A stretch of 64,000 bases of DNA from WHSW01 sp963781265 (lineage in GTDB: Bacteria; Actinomycetota; Thermoleophilia; Solirubrobacterales; 70-9): NCBI GenBank assembly GCA_963781265.1, contig CAWAFH010000001.1, positions 1 to 64,000 on the forward strand, given 5' to 3'. Made by a program: the position numbers and the translations under genes. The notes under the pieces are model-generated. The model ran no database searches. It worked only from the letters and a program-made list of their open reading frames with translations, and was not told the DNA's origin. The stretch's first letter is position 1, and every line of letters begins with the position of its first letter. Shown in pieces: positions 1-9,726 of the stretch.

Positions 1-1014
1 ACCTTCATCGCCTCGCCGCGGGCATGGAACGCATCGGCCGAGCCCTGGCCGAATTCCGACAGCGGGAATCCCTCGAGGATGTGGAGTGCCTCGACGACGG
101 CCACCCCGTACATCGGCGGCGGCACGCTGATCATCTGCGCCCCCCGGTAGGTGCCCTCGATCACCCGACGGTGGATCGGCTTGTAATTCCCCCAGGTCGC
201 GCGCCGTCAGGATCGCCTTGTCCCCGGGATAAGCGGGCGATTTGCTGAATTCGGCTGCGATCTTCTTCGCCACCGAACCCGTGTAGAAGGCGGACGGCCC
301 GTCCGAGGCGATGGCGCGCAGCGTCTTGGCGAGGTCCCGCTGCACTAGCCGCGAGCCCTGCCGGTACGGCTTGCGGTTGGGACGCAGGAATATCTCCGCC
401 GTGGCCGGGAACTTCCTTAGCCGGTCGGTGAAGAACCTGCTCACCAGGTCCATGTCGGCGCCAACGCGAAAGCCCTTGCGGGCAAGCCGCTCTGCCGGGG
501 CGATTGCCCGCCGCAGCGAGATCGTTCCGTACTCATCGAGGACCTCGGCGAGTCCGGCGACCGTGCCGGGGACCGACACCACGCGATGGCCGATCCCGGG
601 AGATGAGTCGATCCCGTCCGGTGTGGAGCCGAGGGTCGTCGGCTTCGCCGCCGCCGGCGACTTCCCGCCGGCATCGATGACGGTCGCCTGACCACTCGCG
701 TTCCGATAGAGGATGCGCACACCGCCACCGAGGCCGCATTGGTAAGGGGCGGTGACGCCGATCGCAAACACCGCCGTTGCAGCGGTATCCACCGCGTCGC
801 CCTCGTCCCGGGCAGCAGAAACCGCCACGCCCGCCTGCGATGCGGCGGCGTTCTCGGCGGATACCACGCCCAGCGGGCTGCGCACCGCAGGCTCGAATCG
901 AGCGCCCTCCGCCCCGAAAGCAGCCGTCATTGACAACGTGCTCACCACCGCCAGCGTCAAGCAGACGACAGCGGGGCCGAAGACACGGATGCCCTGTGAA
1001 GCCCCACGCCTCAT
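1..1014 (-). pseudogene. Gamma-glutamyltransferase, partial and frameshifted
   Basis: This reads as an exported gamma-glutamyltranspeptidase, which hydrolyses or transfers gamma-glutamyl groups from glutathione-like substrates. It starts at 1014 with a signal-peptide-like N-terminus. It then shows the family block GVVSAENAAASQAG, a glycine-rich GLGGG stretch followed by VIDAGG, and later GTYRG and SVPPPMYG. The frame breaks at a run of five C on the plus strand (189-193): one base too many separates ARDLG from the expected NYKPIHRRV continuation. The 3' part, with the catalytic-Thr autoprocessing site, lies outside the window. The N-terminal frame meets no stop within the window, so this could be a sequencing indel rather than true decay. 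Seen directly: both frames and the run. Family assignment is from motif recognition. Confidence 0.75.
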
Positions 1015-1077
1015 GGTGCACTCACCTAACCCGGCTCGCGACCCTGAGGTGAAAGCGGCAGCGGAGCACCGAGTCCA

Positions 1078-1147
1078 TTGGGCACTAAACGGGGTTCTGG
1101 TGCCCAAATCCAACGATATCCACGGTAATCCACGGCTATCCGACGTT
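1078..1147 (+). repeat. 70-base repeat module, copy A
   Basis: The module begins with an exact 8-base inverted repeat, TTGGGCAC ... GTGCCCAA (14-base spacer), at 1078-1107. Four consecutive 10-base units each beginning ATCC follow: ATCCAACGAT, ATCCACGGTA, ATCCACGGCT, ATCCGACGTT. It matches copy B at 4627 with about five mismatches in 70 bases. Unlike copies B and C it is not followed by a tRNA fragment. The next gene, on the opposite strand, ends 17 bases further on. The helical 10-base spacing suggests protein-binding sites, for example recombinase arm sites; that role is inference. Confidence 0.8.
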
Positions 1148-1163
1148 GCGCCGGAGGGTGCCG

Positions 1164-1637
1164 CTAGCCGGCGTCCGGTGCAACCTGATCGGGGGCGCCG
1201 AGCTCGGCCGTGAATGCGAGCTTGCCTGTATCGCAGTCCTCCTCCGGATACGGGTCCTCGGCCGGGTAGTGATAGTTGACTCGAATCTTGCCGGTCACCG
1301 TGTCTCCGTCGAACCGGCCCGTAAGGGTGCTGACATTCCCGTATGTCGGTTGGGTGTAGGAACCCTTCACCCTGCCGCTCGGCGGGACCCTCAGCCCGGC
1401 CGGCTGGTTGAAGCTGACCTCGGGGATCGGCCCGGAGACTTCGCAGGTCGAGGGGATCTTGTCGCCACGCACCCGGAGCAGCTTGGTGACCACACCGTGC
1501 TTGATCTTGACGTCGAGCGCGATGTGGCCTGCGCCATCGGTGGTGCCGGCGTAGGTGCGCTGCGCGGCGTGCGCAGGGGCGGCGATGACGAGGACGGTAA
1601 CGGTGGTCGTTGCGAGCAGTTTCGTTATGGAAGACAT
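1164..1637 (-). CDS. Small secreted protein of unknown function
   Basis: A 157-residue protein with an N-terminal signal peptide (basic start, hydrophobic core, APAHAAQ cleavage-like site near residue 25). The mature part is probably a beta-rich exported domain with two cysteines (in STCEVS and EEDCDTG) that could form a disulfide. A clear GGAGG ribosome site seven bases upstream supports the ATG at 1637. I do not recognise the family. The stop codon lies 17 bases from repeat copy A, so the gene looks like cargo next to that module. Other actinobacterial secreted proteins of this size are often cell-wall associated, but nothing here shows a specific role. Confidence 0.7.
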   Translation of the reverse strand: MSSITKLLATTTVTVLVIAAPAHAAQRTYAGTTDGAGHIALDVKIKHGVVTKLLRVRGDKIPSTCEVSGPIPEVSFNQPAGLRVPPSGRVKGSYTQPTYGNVSTLTGRFDGDTVTGKIRVNYHYPAEDPYPEEDCDTGKLAFTAELGAPDQVAPDAG

Positions 1638-1780
1638 CTGATACCTCCGCGATCGGGGACAACGCGGTCATGAGCGTCTCATCGGCCTTCCCGCTTCGCA
1701 GTGGGGAGCTACCCGACTCTTTTCCATGTTGTAATCACCCCGAAGGGTGGATGGAACCGGTTGCGGAGGAAAGAGACGGG

Positions 1781-4586
1781 ATGTCCTTGTTCGAGCGCGA
1801 GCGCGAGCTGGGGGTCCTTGCCGGCGCGCTGGAGCGCCTCGCCGCCGGGCAGGGATCGATGGTGCTGGTCGAGGGGCCGGCGGGGATCGGTAAGACGAGG
1901 CTTCTGGGCGAGGCTGGCAAGCTCGTGCGCGACGACCGCATCACGGTCCGCACGGCTCGGGGGGGACAGCTCGAGCGTGAGATGCCGTTCGGGGTCGCGC
2001 GCCAGCTTCTCGAGCCGCTGGTCGAGCGGGTTCAGGAGACCGAGCGGTCCCGACTGCTCGCCGGAAGCGCCGCCCTCTCGCTGATCGCGTTCGGCCGTGC
2101 GGATGCCGCCGACGCAAACGCGGAAGCGGACCCGTTCGCTCCGATACACGGCCTCTACTGGCTGGTGGCAAACCTCTGTGATCGCCAGCCGCTAATGCTC
2201 GTGATCGACGACGCTCACTGGGCGGACACCCAGTCACTGCGATGGCTCGACTACCTCGCGCGTCGCGCATCCGACACGGCGGCTCTGATCGTCATCGGCG
2301 CACGTACCGGCGAGGCGGACGAACCCACAGAACTCGAACAGATCCGCGTCGATGCCGACGCGATGCTGCGCCCGGACCCGCTGAGCAGGACGGCGATCGA
2401 GGGGCTAATCGCAGCGGAGCTCGGGCAGTTCGCCCGCCGTGGAGTTCTCGCAGGTATGCGGCAGGGCTACTGGCGGCAACCCATTCCTGCTGAGCGAGGT
2501 CCTTCGCACTCTCAGTACCGATTCGACCGCTCCGGACGCGGCGGCCGCACGGGAGCTGACCTCCCTAGTTCCGGCAGGGGTGGCCAGGTTCGCGCTTCGG
2601 CGGCTGCACGGGTTCGGGGACGAGGCAATCTCGATCGCTCGTGCGGTGGCCGTGCTCGGCGGCGCGCCTCAGCTCCGGCACGTCTCGGCCCTCGCTCGAG
2701 TCGACGAGAAGCGAACCAGCGACCTGTGCGACCAACTTCGTGACGCGGAGCTCCTGGCTCAGGGGCACCCGATCGACTTCGTCCATCCGCTGATCCGCAC
2801 TGCGATATACCGCGAGCTCTCCGAGGAAGCGCGATCCGACGCTCATCGCCGGGCCGCCGAGCTGATCAGTTCAACCGGTGGCGATGCCCGGGAGGTGGCG
2901 CCCCACCTGATGGCATGCGCTCCGAACGGAGATCCGTGGGTCGTCGCCCAGCTGCGGAAAGCTGCCCACGAGGCCATGGCAGCCGGAGCTCCGGACGCGG
3001 CGCGGCGGTACCTCGAGCGCGCGCTCAGAGAGCCGGCGCGTGAGGAGCTCGATGTGACATATGAGCTGGGGCGCGCGCTGTGGGGAGCCAATCCGATCGA
3101 AGCGCCAGAAGTCCTTGTCTCGGTTGCCGAGCGGGCCGATGATCCGGCGCTGCATCTGCAGGCGCTCGAAGACGCCGCCTGGACTTATTTCGACTGCGGC
3201 AACCTCGAGCGCGCCGTCCACTGGCTCGGAAGGCTCGTTGAGGACATCCCGCCGGACCGTCGAGAGGAGACGCTCGCGGCCGAGGCATCGCTCTACTGCC
3301 TCCAGGCCCTCAACGTCGGGCGCCACCAGCAGGACTCAGCCCGGATCGCAGCGGTCGTGAGGGGAGCTGGGGCTACCACGCGAGGTGAACTCCTGGTCCG
3401 CCAGGCGTTGTCGTTCGAGCGCTTCATGGGTTGCGAGCCCGTCGGCGAGGTCGTCGAGCTGGCCGCATCGATGCCACCACCACCATGGGCCGGTCGCGGC
3501 GCGGTGCCGGGAATCGCGTGCCGAGTGCTGGCGTGGAGTGGCAGGTGGGACCTGGCCCGCCAGGCGACGGCGCGCGGGTGGGAGGGCACGCGGTCGAGCG
3601 GGCTCGTCCACGTCGCGAGCTACCGGGAGAGCTCCCTGGCCGAGATCGACCGTCTCGCAGGTCGAATGAGCGAGTCTGAGGCGCGGGCCCGGACCGCCAG
3701 CGACATCGTCTGCGATCTCTCACCGGCGTCACTGCCGGCGTGGGCGGCGATCGCGAACCTGCTTGCGACGCTGATCGCGAGGGGTGAACTCGACGCCGCG
3801 ATTGAGCTGGCCAAACCATGGGACCTGTCGGCACCATTCAGTGTGGTGCCGATGTCCCCCGTTCCGCTCGAGATTCGTGGGACGCTGCGCCTCGCCCGTG
3901 GCGAACTCGAGAGTGGAGCTGCCGACCTGATTGCCGTCGGCGAGGACCTGGAGTCGATGAGGCTGCTCAATCCGGCGGCCGTCCCCTGGCGACAAGAGGT
4001 CGTGCCGGCGCTCGCGGCTCTCGGACGAACGGCCGAGGCCCGCCGCATCGTTGCCGACGGCGAGCAGCGCGCCCGCGCGTTCGGGGCGTCACATGTGATC
4101 GGCGCGATGCTCCGCGCGCGATCCACGATCGAGCCGAAGCGCACCGCGATCAAGACGCTGCACCAGGCCGTCGACATTCTCAAGTCGAGCGGACCGCCGC
4201 ATGAGCTGGCCCGCGCCGAGCTCGAGTTCGGCGCCGCCTTGCGGCGCGACGGTCATCGCCGTGACTCGCGCGAGCCACTTCGCGAGGCGCTCGAGCTTTC
4301 CCACGCCTGTGGTGCCGGCGGACTCGCGGAACGGGCGCGGGTAGAGCTGTCCGCTGCCGGCTCGCGACCCCGGAGCGTCTTTCGCACCGGTGTCGCCGCT
4401 CTAACCGCGAGCGAGCTGCGAACCGCGAAGCTGGCGGCAGATGGGCTCGGCAACGTCGAGATCGCTCAGCGGCTGTTCGTGACGCGAAAGACGGTCGAAA
4501 AGCACCTCAGCAACGCGTACACGAAGCTCGAGGTCAGCTCGCGCACCGAGCTTCCCGCGGCGCTCGGGGCGGCCGCACCCGGCTAG
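1781..4586 (+). pseudogene. LuxR-family AAA/TPR regulator (MalT/LAL type), frameshifted
   Basis: A large ATP-binding LuxR regulator. The N-terminus has a Walker A motif, GPAGIGKTR, and a Walker B-like LVIDDAHWAD. The middle is helical and TPR-like. The C-terminus is a LuxR helix-turn-helix (LTASELRTAKLAADGLGN ... TRKTVEKHL). The ATG at 1781 follows GGAGGAAA. The frame shifts once near 2429-2435. The first frame ends its sensible sequence at AAELGQ, and the sense resumes in another frame as EFSQVCGRATGGNPF, the usual sensor-2 block. Removing one T of the TT at 2429-2430 restores the protein. Everything downstream is intact to the stop, so this is either a recent pseudogene or an assembly error. 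Ligand and targets are unknown. Confidence 0.8.
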
Positions 4587-4626
4587 CGCAACGACTCCCG
4601 CCGCCGCGTTGGAGCGGCAGCGAGCA

Positions 4627-4696
4627 TTGGGCACCAAACCGGTTTCTAGTGCCCAAATCCAACGACATCCACGGTAATCCACGGCTATCCGACGTT
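4627..4696 (+). repeat. 70-base repeat module, copy B
   Basis: The best-preserved copy. TTGGGCAC and GTGCCCAA are separated by 14 bases that include the palindrome AAACCGGTTT. Four ATCC-initial 10-base units follow at 4657-4696. It starts 40 bases after the stop of the LuxR-type gene. A tRNA 3' fragment follows 72 bases later (4769). The same order occurs in copy C, so the module and the tRNA fragment behave as one unit. Confidence 0.85.
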
Positions 4697-4768
4697 GGCT
4701 GCGTTCCCAGCGCGTCGGGCGAGATTCCGCTTGATAGAGCCACAAGCGCCGACTTCGCGGCTCCGAAT

Positions 4769-4823
<55 letters not shown>

Positions 4824-4829
4824 CGGAAG

Positions 4830-4849
4830 AAGCCCGCGGGGGCGGCCTT
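4830..4849 (+). terminator. Degenerate tRNA-type terminator hairpin
   Basis: AAGCCCGC and GCGGCCTT can pair across a four-base loop with one mismatch, followed by TTTCT. It occupies the same place as the stronger hairpin after the second tRNA fragment (10654). It therefore looks like the decayed terminator of the ancestral tRNA gene carried along in the repeat. Confidence 0.4.
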
Positions 4850-4965
4850 TCTACGCCGATTGCGGCGAGGATCAATTCCGTGGACCGGGCAGCGTCGCGG
4901 ACGACTGTCTCACAGCTCGTAGCCGAGGCAGGTCAGGTCCCGGTCGGCGCTGGTAGGTTCGATAC

Positions 4966-6567
4966 GTGGGCATCGAGTTCGGGATTCTGGGTCCTCTCCA
5001 GGCGCTCGTGGACGGCACCCCGGTGTCGCTCGGAGGCCGTCAGCAGCGAGCGGTCCTCGCAATCCTGCTCGCCCGGGCGAACCAGACGGTGCCGGTCGAT
5101 CGCCTGATCGATGACGTCTGGGACGACTCCCCGCCGGAGACGGCGGGCAATCTGCTTCAGGGCTACATCTCGCAGCTGCGCAAGGCACTTGGCAAGGATG
5201 TGATCGCCACCCGGGGGCGCGGCTACGCGGTCGTCGTTCCGACTGGCGGTCTAGATCTCCACCGGTTCGAGCAGCGGGCGGAGGCCGGCATGGCCGAGCG
5301 GTCGACAGGGTCTGCTGAAAAGTCCTCAGCGGAGCTGACCGCGGCGCTCGCGCTCTGGCGGGGGCCCGCTCTGTCGGACCTGGCGGACCTGCCCGGGATC
5401 GCACCGATCGCCGCCCGGCTGGACGCGCTGCGTCTCGCCGCCATCGAGCATCGCCTCGAGGCGGACCTGGATTGCGGCCGCGAAGACGAAGTCGCGGCCG
5501 AGCTCGACGCCCTGATTGCGGAGCATCCGCTGCGCGAACGGCTGTGGCGACTGCGCATGCTGGCGCTCTACCGAGCCGGGCGCCAGGCCGAGGCGCTGGA
5601 GGCGTATCGCGCTGCCCGCGAGACGCTGGTTGAAGAGCTCGGCATCGAGCCGAGCGAGGAGCTGGGAGAGCTCGAGCGGGCCATCCTGTCCCATGATCCC
5701 GACCTGCTCCCCCGTGCGGGCTGGGCGGCGGTGGCCCCGGAGGCCCCTGCTCAGACGAGGACCGTCTTGATCGCCGTGCTGGCGATGAAATCGGTCGGGA
5801 CGCTGGTCGCGCTGGGGGGATCGCTCGCCCGCCGCCCGGATTGCGAGCTCGTGCTGGCCTCGACGGTCTCGAGATCGGAAGACCTGTTCGAGGTGACCAA
5901 GCGGCTGCGAGAGGCGACCGCGCCACTGCAGGAGCAGGACGTCGTCGCCCGAGTCGCCGCCTTCACGTCGGTGGCCCCTGGGGCCGACCTCGCGCGGCTT
6001 GCCACCGAGCAGGACGTGGACATCGTGCTCGCCGACGCACCGGACGGGCTGCTCGAGGACGCTCGATTGCTGTCGCTGCTCGATGACACTCCGTGCGACG
6101 TAGCGGTCGTCGCCGGCAATCACCCCGAAATGAAGGGGTCCGTGCTGGTCCCCTTCTCCGGCTTCGAACACGACTGGGCGGCGGTCGAGCTCGGCGCGTG
6201 GTTCGCGCAAGCACTCGACTGCCCGATCCAACTCGCGGGACCGAGCATCGGCCCGGGAGGTCGCGACGCGAGCCGCCTACTCGCCAGCGCCTCACTCGTG
6301 CTGCAGAAGGCGCTTCGGGTGGAGGCCGACCCGCTGATAGTCGAGCCCTCACCGGCAGCGCTGGTCGCCGCCGGCGGCGATGCAGGTCTTGTCATCGTCG
6401 GTCTCACCGAGCGCTGGCGACGGGAGGGGCTGGGCGGCGCCCGAACCGCCCTGGCCACGGCCCCCGGACTGACCACGCTCCTGGTCCGGCGGGGCTTGCG
6501 GCCCGGAGGGCTGGCGCCCCGGACCAGCGAGACTCGCTTTACCTGGACCGTTGGGCCGAGCGGCTAG
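4966..6567 (+). CDS. BTAD/SARP transcriptional regulator fused to two universal-stress-like domains
   Basis: A 533-residue cytosolic regulator starting at a GTG. Residues 1-95 are an OmpR-type winged helix (FGILGPLQALVDG ... LGGRQQRAVLAILL). Residues 100-245 are the bacterial transcriptional activation domain (ALWRGPALSDLADL ... GRQAEALEAYRAAR). From about residue 262, two tandem domains with the alternating strand/helix pattern of UspA-like nucleotide-binding folds follow (RTVLIAVLAM ... ADAPDGLLED, then GSVLVPFSGF ... VIVGLTERWRR). BTAD regulators usually activate neighbouring genes; the C-terminal pair may sense a nucleotide. The stop overlaps the convergent lipoprotein gene through a shared CTAG. 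Domain identity of the C-terminal half is by pattern, so less certain. Confidence 0.8.
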   Translation: MGIEFGILGPLQALVDGTPVSLGGRQQRAVLAILLARANQTVPVDRLIDDVWDDSPPETAGNLLQGYISQLRKALGKDVIATRGRGYAVVVPTGGLDLHRFEQRAEAGMAERSTGSAEKSSAELTAALALWRGPALSDLADLPGIAPIAARLDALRLAAIEHRLEADLDCGREDEVAAELDALIAEHPLRERLWRLRMLALYRAGRQAEALEAYRAARETLVEELGIEPSEELGELERAILSHDPDLLPRAGWAAVAPEAPAQTRTVLIAVLAMKSVGTLVALGGSLARRPDCELVLASTVSRSEDLFEVTKRLREATAPLQEQDVVARVAAFTSVAPGADLARLATEQDVDIVLADAPDGLLEDARLLSLLDDTPCDVAVVAGNHPEMKGSVLVPFSGFEHDWAAVELGAWFAQALDCPIQLAGPSIGPGGRDASRLLASASLVLQKALRVEADPLIVEPSPAALVAAGGDAGLVIVGLTERWRREGLGGARTALATAPGLTTLLVRRGLRPGGLAPRTSETRFTWTVGPSG

Positions 6568-7883
6568 CGCGCCCAGGGGGGCGGCGTCGCCTTTCGGCAC
6601 GGCTGGCTGCCGGGGCCCGGGGAGGGGGCATCCGAGAGGAGACCCCCGAATGTCTGATCGACCCCTGGCACGATCCCCACGAGCCGAAACGCCCGCCGGC
6701 CGCCCCCGCGACGAACTCGCTCCAGGTAGGTGTTGCGAACCACCTGGCGGTTCCGGTCGAGGTGCACAGGTCCCGACGGAGCGTCGAATCTCACTCGCGC
6801 GAGCTCCTCGCGCAGCCGTTGACGACCATCCGACAAATCGCCATTCGCGGCCTCGAGCCCGCGCAGCAGGCCCTCCATGGCGTCGTTGAAGGCCAGCACG
6901 AGTGGGGTCTCCGCATCCGAGCGCGGCAGCCCGGGAAATGCCCGCGAGAATTCACGCCGCTGGGCGCGCATCGCAGGGGTTGCGTTTGCCGGCGGGATGG
7001 ACGACGCGCCCACCACCCCGGCGGGAGGGCCGGCGATCGGCGCGATGGTGTTGGAGTCCTCGAGCACATACGTCCCGGCGACGAGCCGGGTCCGAGCCGA
7101 GCCGAGCAAGCGGGTCAGCTTGGGCAGAAAGTCGGCGGGCACGAAGAGCCCGCCGAACATCAGCGCGGCAACGCCGTCGGCGTCCTGGAGAGCGTGGGCG
7201 ACCTTCGGGTCGCCGAGGTCGATCGGCGCCGTGAAGCGCGCCGTCACGTCCCCGCCGAGGCCGCAGAACTCCGCGACGAAGGCCGCTTCCTCGTGCCACC
7301 CGACGGGTGTTGCGTCGGCGATGACCGCGGCGCGGCGCCATCCCAGGTCGCGGTAGGCATAGCTCCCAAGCCCCGCCACGTCCTGAGCTTCGTCGGTGTC
7401 GAAGCGATAGACGTTGGCGGCGGGGTGCCGCAGGGTGAGCCCCTGGGCACCCGACCAAACCGAGATGAAGACCACCTCCGGGTACTTGCGCGCGAGTTCG
7501 CGGAACACGAGCGAGTCCGACTCGCCGATTGCGCCGACGACTGCGTCGACGTCCTCGACCTCGACGAGCCGACGAGCCTCTTCGACGAGGATCGTGTGCT
7601 CGCTCTCCTCGGTGCAGCCCCTGATCAGCTCGACGTCGCGGCCGGCAACCTGGGCATCGGAGACGCCTCCGGACGGCTGCCCGTTCGTGAGGCGGGCGCC
7701 GCGCCGGAGCAGCGGCAGCTCGGCGCCGGCGAGCATCTCGTCCTCGTAGCCGGAGAAGATCCCGCGACAGTCAGTGAGCAGGCCAACCCGTATCGGCGGG
7801 TCGCCGCCCGAGCAACCCGCTGCGCACAGGGCGAGGGAAGCGACGGCCAGCAAGACAGCGACCCGAGGGCGATCAGCTTTCAT
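6564..7883 (-). CDS. Periplasmic substrate-binding lipoprotein (branched-chain amino acid type)
   Basis: A 439-residue lipoprotein. The signal peptide ends in the lipobox-like LCAAGC, so the cysteine near residue 24 would be lipidated outside the membrane. The body resembles the Peripla_BP_6 (LivJ-like) fold: IRVGLLTDCRG at the start, VDAVVGAIGESDS, WRRAAVIADATPVGWHEEA at the hinge, then YVLEDSNTIAPI. No permease or ATPase genes adjoin it. Its ATG lies 11 bases inside the end of the upstream kinase gene, so the two are translationally coupled. That suggests it presents a ligand to the kinase's extracellular domain rather than feeding a transporter; this is inference. Confidence 0.75.
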   Translation of the reverse strand: MKADRPRVAVLLAVASLALCAAGCSGGDPPIRVGLLTDCRGIFSGYEDEMLAGAELPLLRRGARLTNGQPSGGVSDAQVAGRDVELIRGCTEESEHTILVEEARRLVEVEDVDAVVGAIGESDSLVFRELARKYPEVVFISVWSGAQGLTLRHPAANVYRFDTDEAQDVAGLGSYAYRDLGWRRAAVIADATPVGWHEEAAFVAEFCGLGGDVTARFTAPIDLGDPKVAHALQDADGVAALMFGGLFVPADFLPKLTRLLGSARTRLVAGTYVLEDSNTIAPIAGPPAGVVGASSIPPANATPAMRAQRREFSRAFPGLPRSDAETPLVLAFNDAMEGLLRGLEAANGDLSDGRQRLREELARVRFDAPSGPVHLDRNRQVVRNTYLERVRRGGGRRAFRLVGIVPGVDQTFGGLLSDAPSPGPGSQPCRKATPPPWAR

Positions 7884-9726
7884 CGGCGGTCACCCACACG
7901 CCCCCCGCGCCGACCGTGACCTCCCGTGGTCGCCCTCCCACCTCGATCTGGTCGACGACCTGGGCGCTGCCCGGGTCGATGCGCGACACGGTGCCGTCGA
8001 TCGTGTTAGTCACCCACACCGATCCGGCCCCGGCGGCCACGCCGCTTGTGCCGTGGCCGGTGGTGATCGTCGTCGTGATCGCGTTGGTGTCCGGATCGAT
8101 CCGTAACACGCGGTCGTCGAGTGGTGCCGTGACCCAGACGCCTCCCTCGCCCGCCGCGACCGTTCGCGGAATGAAGGGGAGCTTGATGGTGGCGAGGATG
8201 CGGCCGCTGCGGCGATCGAGCCGCCACAGCCGTCGGTCGATCCCGTCGCCCAGCGTCCACACCGACCCGTAGCCGATGGCAAGGTCGCGCTGGTTGATGC
8301 GGGTCGTCTCGACCGAGACCGGCTGCCGGTACGGGAGGGTGACGCTGCGAATGATCCGAAATTCGCCGGGGTCGGTGCTCAGCCTCTTGTCACCGAACAA
8401 TCCCATCGACCAGAGCACACCCTCTCCTCCGGCGACGGTGCAGCTGTACAGATCGAGCTTGCGCTCGCGCAGGCCGGTGACCGCGTCGTACTGGGCGACC
8501 GTGCCGGTAAACACCTTCGCGAAGACTTCCGCGGTGTCTGAGACGACGTAGATCTTGCCGCCGAGCGACGTGAGATCACGCGGCGAGCCAATCGAGGGGA
8601 CGCGCTTCAGCTCGCCCGTGTTCGGCTCCAATGTCCAGAGTGCACCCTCGCGGTAGTCACCCACCCAGACTCGACCGGCGCCCGTCGTGATCGCACCTGG
8701 ATGCGTCGAGACGCGGTACTCGGCGGTGGTGTCGCCACTCGCCGGATCGATCCCGATCAACGAACCAGTCGGCGGGGCCGCCGTTCCCTCACCCGTGACC
8801 AAGATCGCCGTCAACGCGGCCGCCGCCAAGCCGAGCACGACTGCGGCCGCGGCGACCGCAAGCCGCAGCCGGCGCGGCCTCACCGCATCGAGTCCGAGCG
8901 CCGCGCTCGCGTCGGCTACGAGCTCTGCGCAGCTCGATTGACGCTCGCCCGGCTCCTTCGCCAACGCCCGCGCGAAGACCGGGTCGATCGCGGCCGGCAG
9001 CCGCGAGTGGCGCGTCGACGCAGACGGCGGATCCTCCTCGAGGTGGGCGAAGAGGGTGGCGACCTCGGAGCGACGGCGGAAGGGAACCTCGCCCGTAAGA
9101 CACTCGAACAGCATGCAGCCGAGCGCGTAGACATCTGCGCTGCCGGCGACCTGATCGCCGCGGATCTGCTCCGGCGAGACGTAGTCGACGGTCCCCATCA
9201 GCTGCCCGTCCGCTGGGCCCCGTTCGGACGCGCTCGAGGTGAGGCCGAAGTCCGCCAGGTAGCAGTGCTCGCGGCCGCCCTCGCGATCGAGCAGGACATT
9301 GCTCGGCTTCACGTCTCGATGGACGAGACCATGCCGGTGGGCGGCGTCGAGCGCGTTCGCGATCTGCTCGAACATGGCCAATGCCCGTGCGGGATCCAGG
9401 GCTCCCTCGCGGCGCAGGAGAGCTTTCAGATCCCCGCCGGGGGCATACCTCATCGCGATGAAGAGCCGACCGTCCTCCTCTCCCGCCTCGTAGATCGGGA
9501 TCACGTTCGGGTGGTCGAGGCTCGCGGCGAGCCGTGACTCGCGCAGCAGCCGCTCCCGGAATCTCTCGTCCTCGGCGACGCTGGCGGCGAGCAACTTGAG
9601 CGCGACTGGGCGACCAAGTTGAACGTCCCGTACCAAGAAGACCTCGCCCATCCCGCCTCGTCCGAGCAGCTGCTCGAGTCGGTAGCCCGCGAGGTCGGCC
9701 CCTACGCTCCTATCGATGCGATCGAT
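7873..9726 (-). CDS. Transmembrane Ser/Thr protein kinase with extracellular beta-propeller
   Basis: A Hanks-type kinase of the PknB family. It has GRGGMGEV (ATP loop), ALKLL (Lys), HRDVKPSNVLL (catalytic loop), ADFGLT (DFG) and YVSPEQI. A single membrane segment follows (about residue 300), then roughly 300 residues of repeated GAGRVWVGD/GSVWVTNT-type blades, a YncE/Vgb-like propeller outside the cell. Start: no ATG, GTG or TTG exists in frame between the stop TAA at 9751-9753 and the ATG inside the glycine loop at 9651, which would destroy the ATP loop. An AGGAGG at 9733-9738 sits correctly before an ATC at 9724-9726, so I place a tentative non-standard start there. It is coupled to the downstream lipoprotein gene. 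Confidence 0.82.
   Translation of the reverse strand: MDRIDRSVGADLAGYRLEQLLGRGGMGEVFLVRDVQLGRPVALKLLAASVAEDERFRERLLRESRLAASLDHPNVIPIYEAGEEDGRLFIAMRYAPGGDLKALLRREGALDPARALAMFEQIANALDAAHRHGLVHRDVKPSNVLLDREGGREHCYLADFGLTSSASERGPADGQLMGTVDYVSPEQIRGDQVAGSADVYALGCMLFECLTGEVPFRRRSEVATLFAHLEEDPPSASTRHSRLPAAIDPVFARALAKEPGERQSSCAELVADASAALGLDAVRPRRLRLAVAAAAVVLGLAAAALTAILVTGEGTAAPPTGSLIGIDPASGDTTAEYRVSTHPGAITTGAGRVWVGDYREGALWTLEPNTGELKRVPSIGSPRDLTSLGGKIYVVSDTAEVFAKVFTGTVAQYDAVTGLRERKLDLYSCTVAGGEGVLWSMGLFGDKRLSTDPGEFRIIRSVTLPYRQPVSVETTRINQRDLAIGYGSVWTLGDGIDRRLWRLDRRSGRILATIKLPFIPRTVAAGEGGVWVTAPLDDRVLRIDPDTNAITTTITTGHGTSGVAAGAGSVWVTNTIDGTVSRIDPGSAQVVDQIEVGGRPREVTVGAGGVWVTADES

Noticed and set aside
1078..1147. 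CRISPR repeat unit or array
   Set aside because: The ATCC units are directly adjacent at 10 bases with no spacers, and no cas genes are present anywhere in the window.
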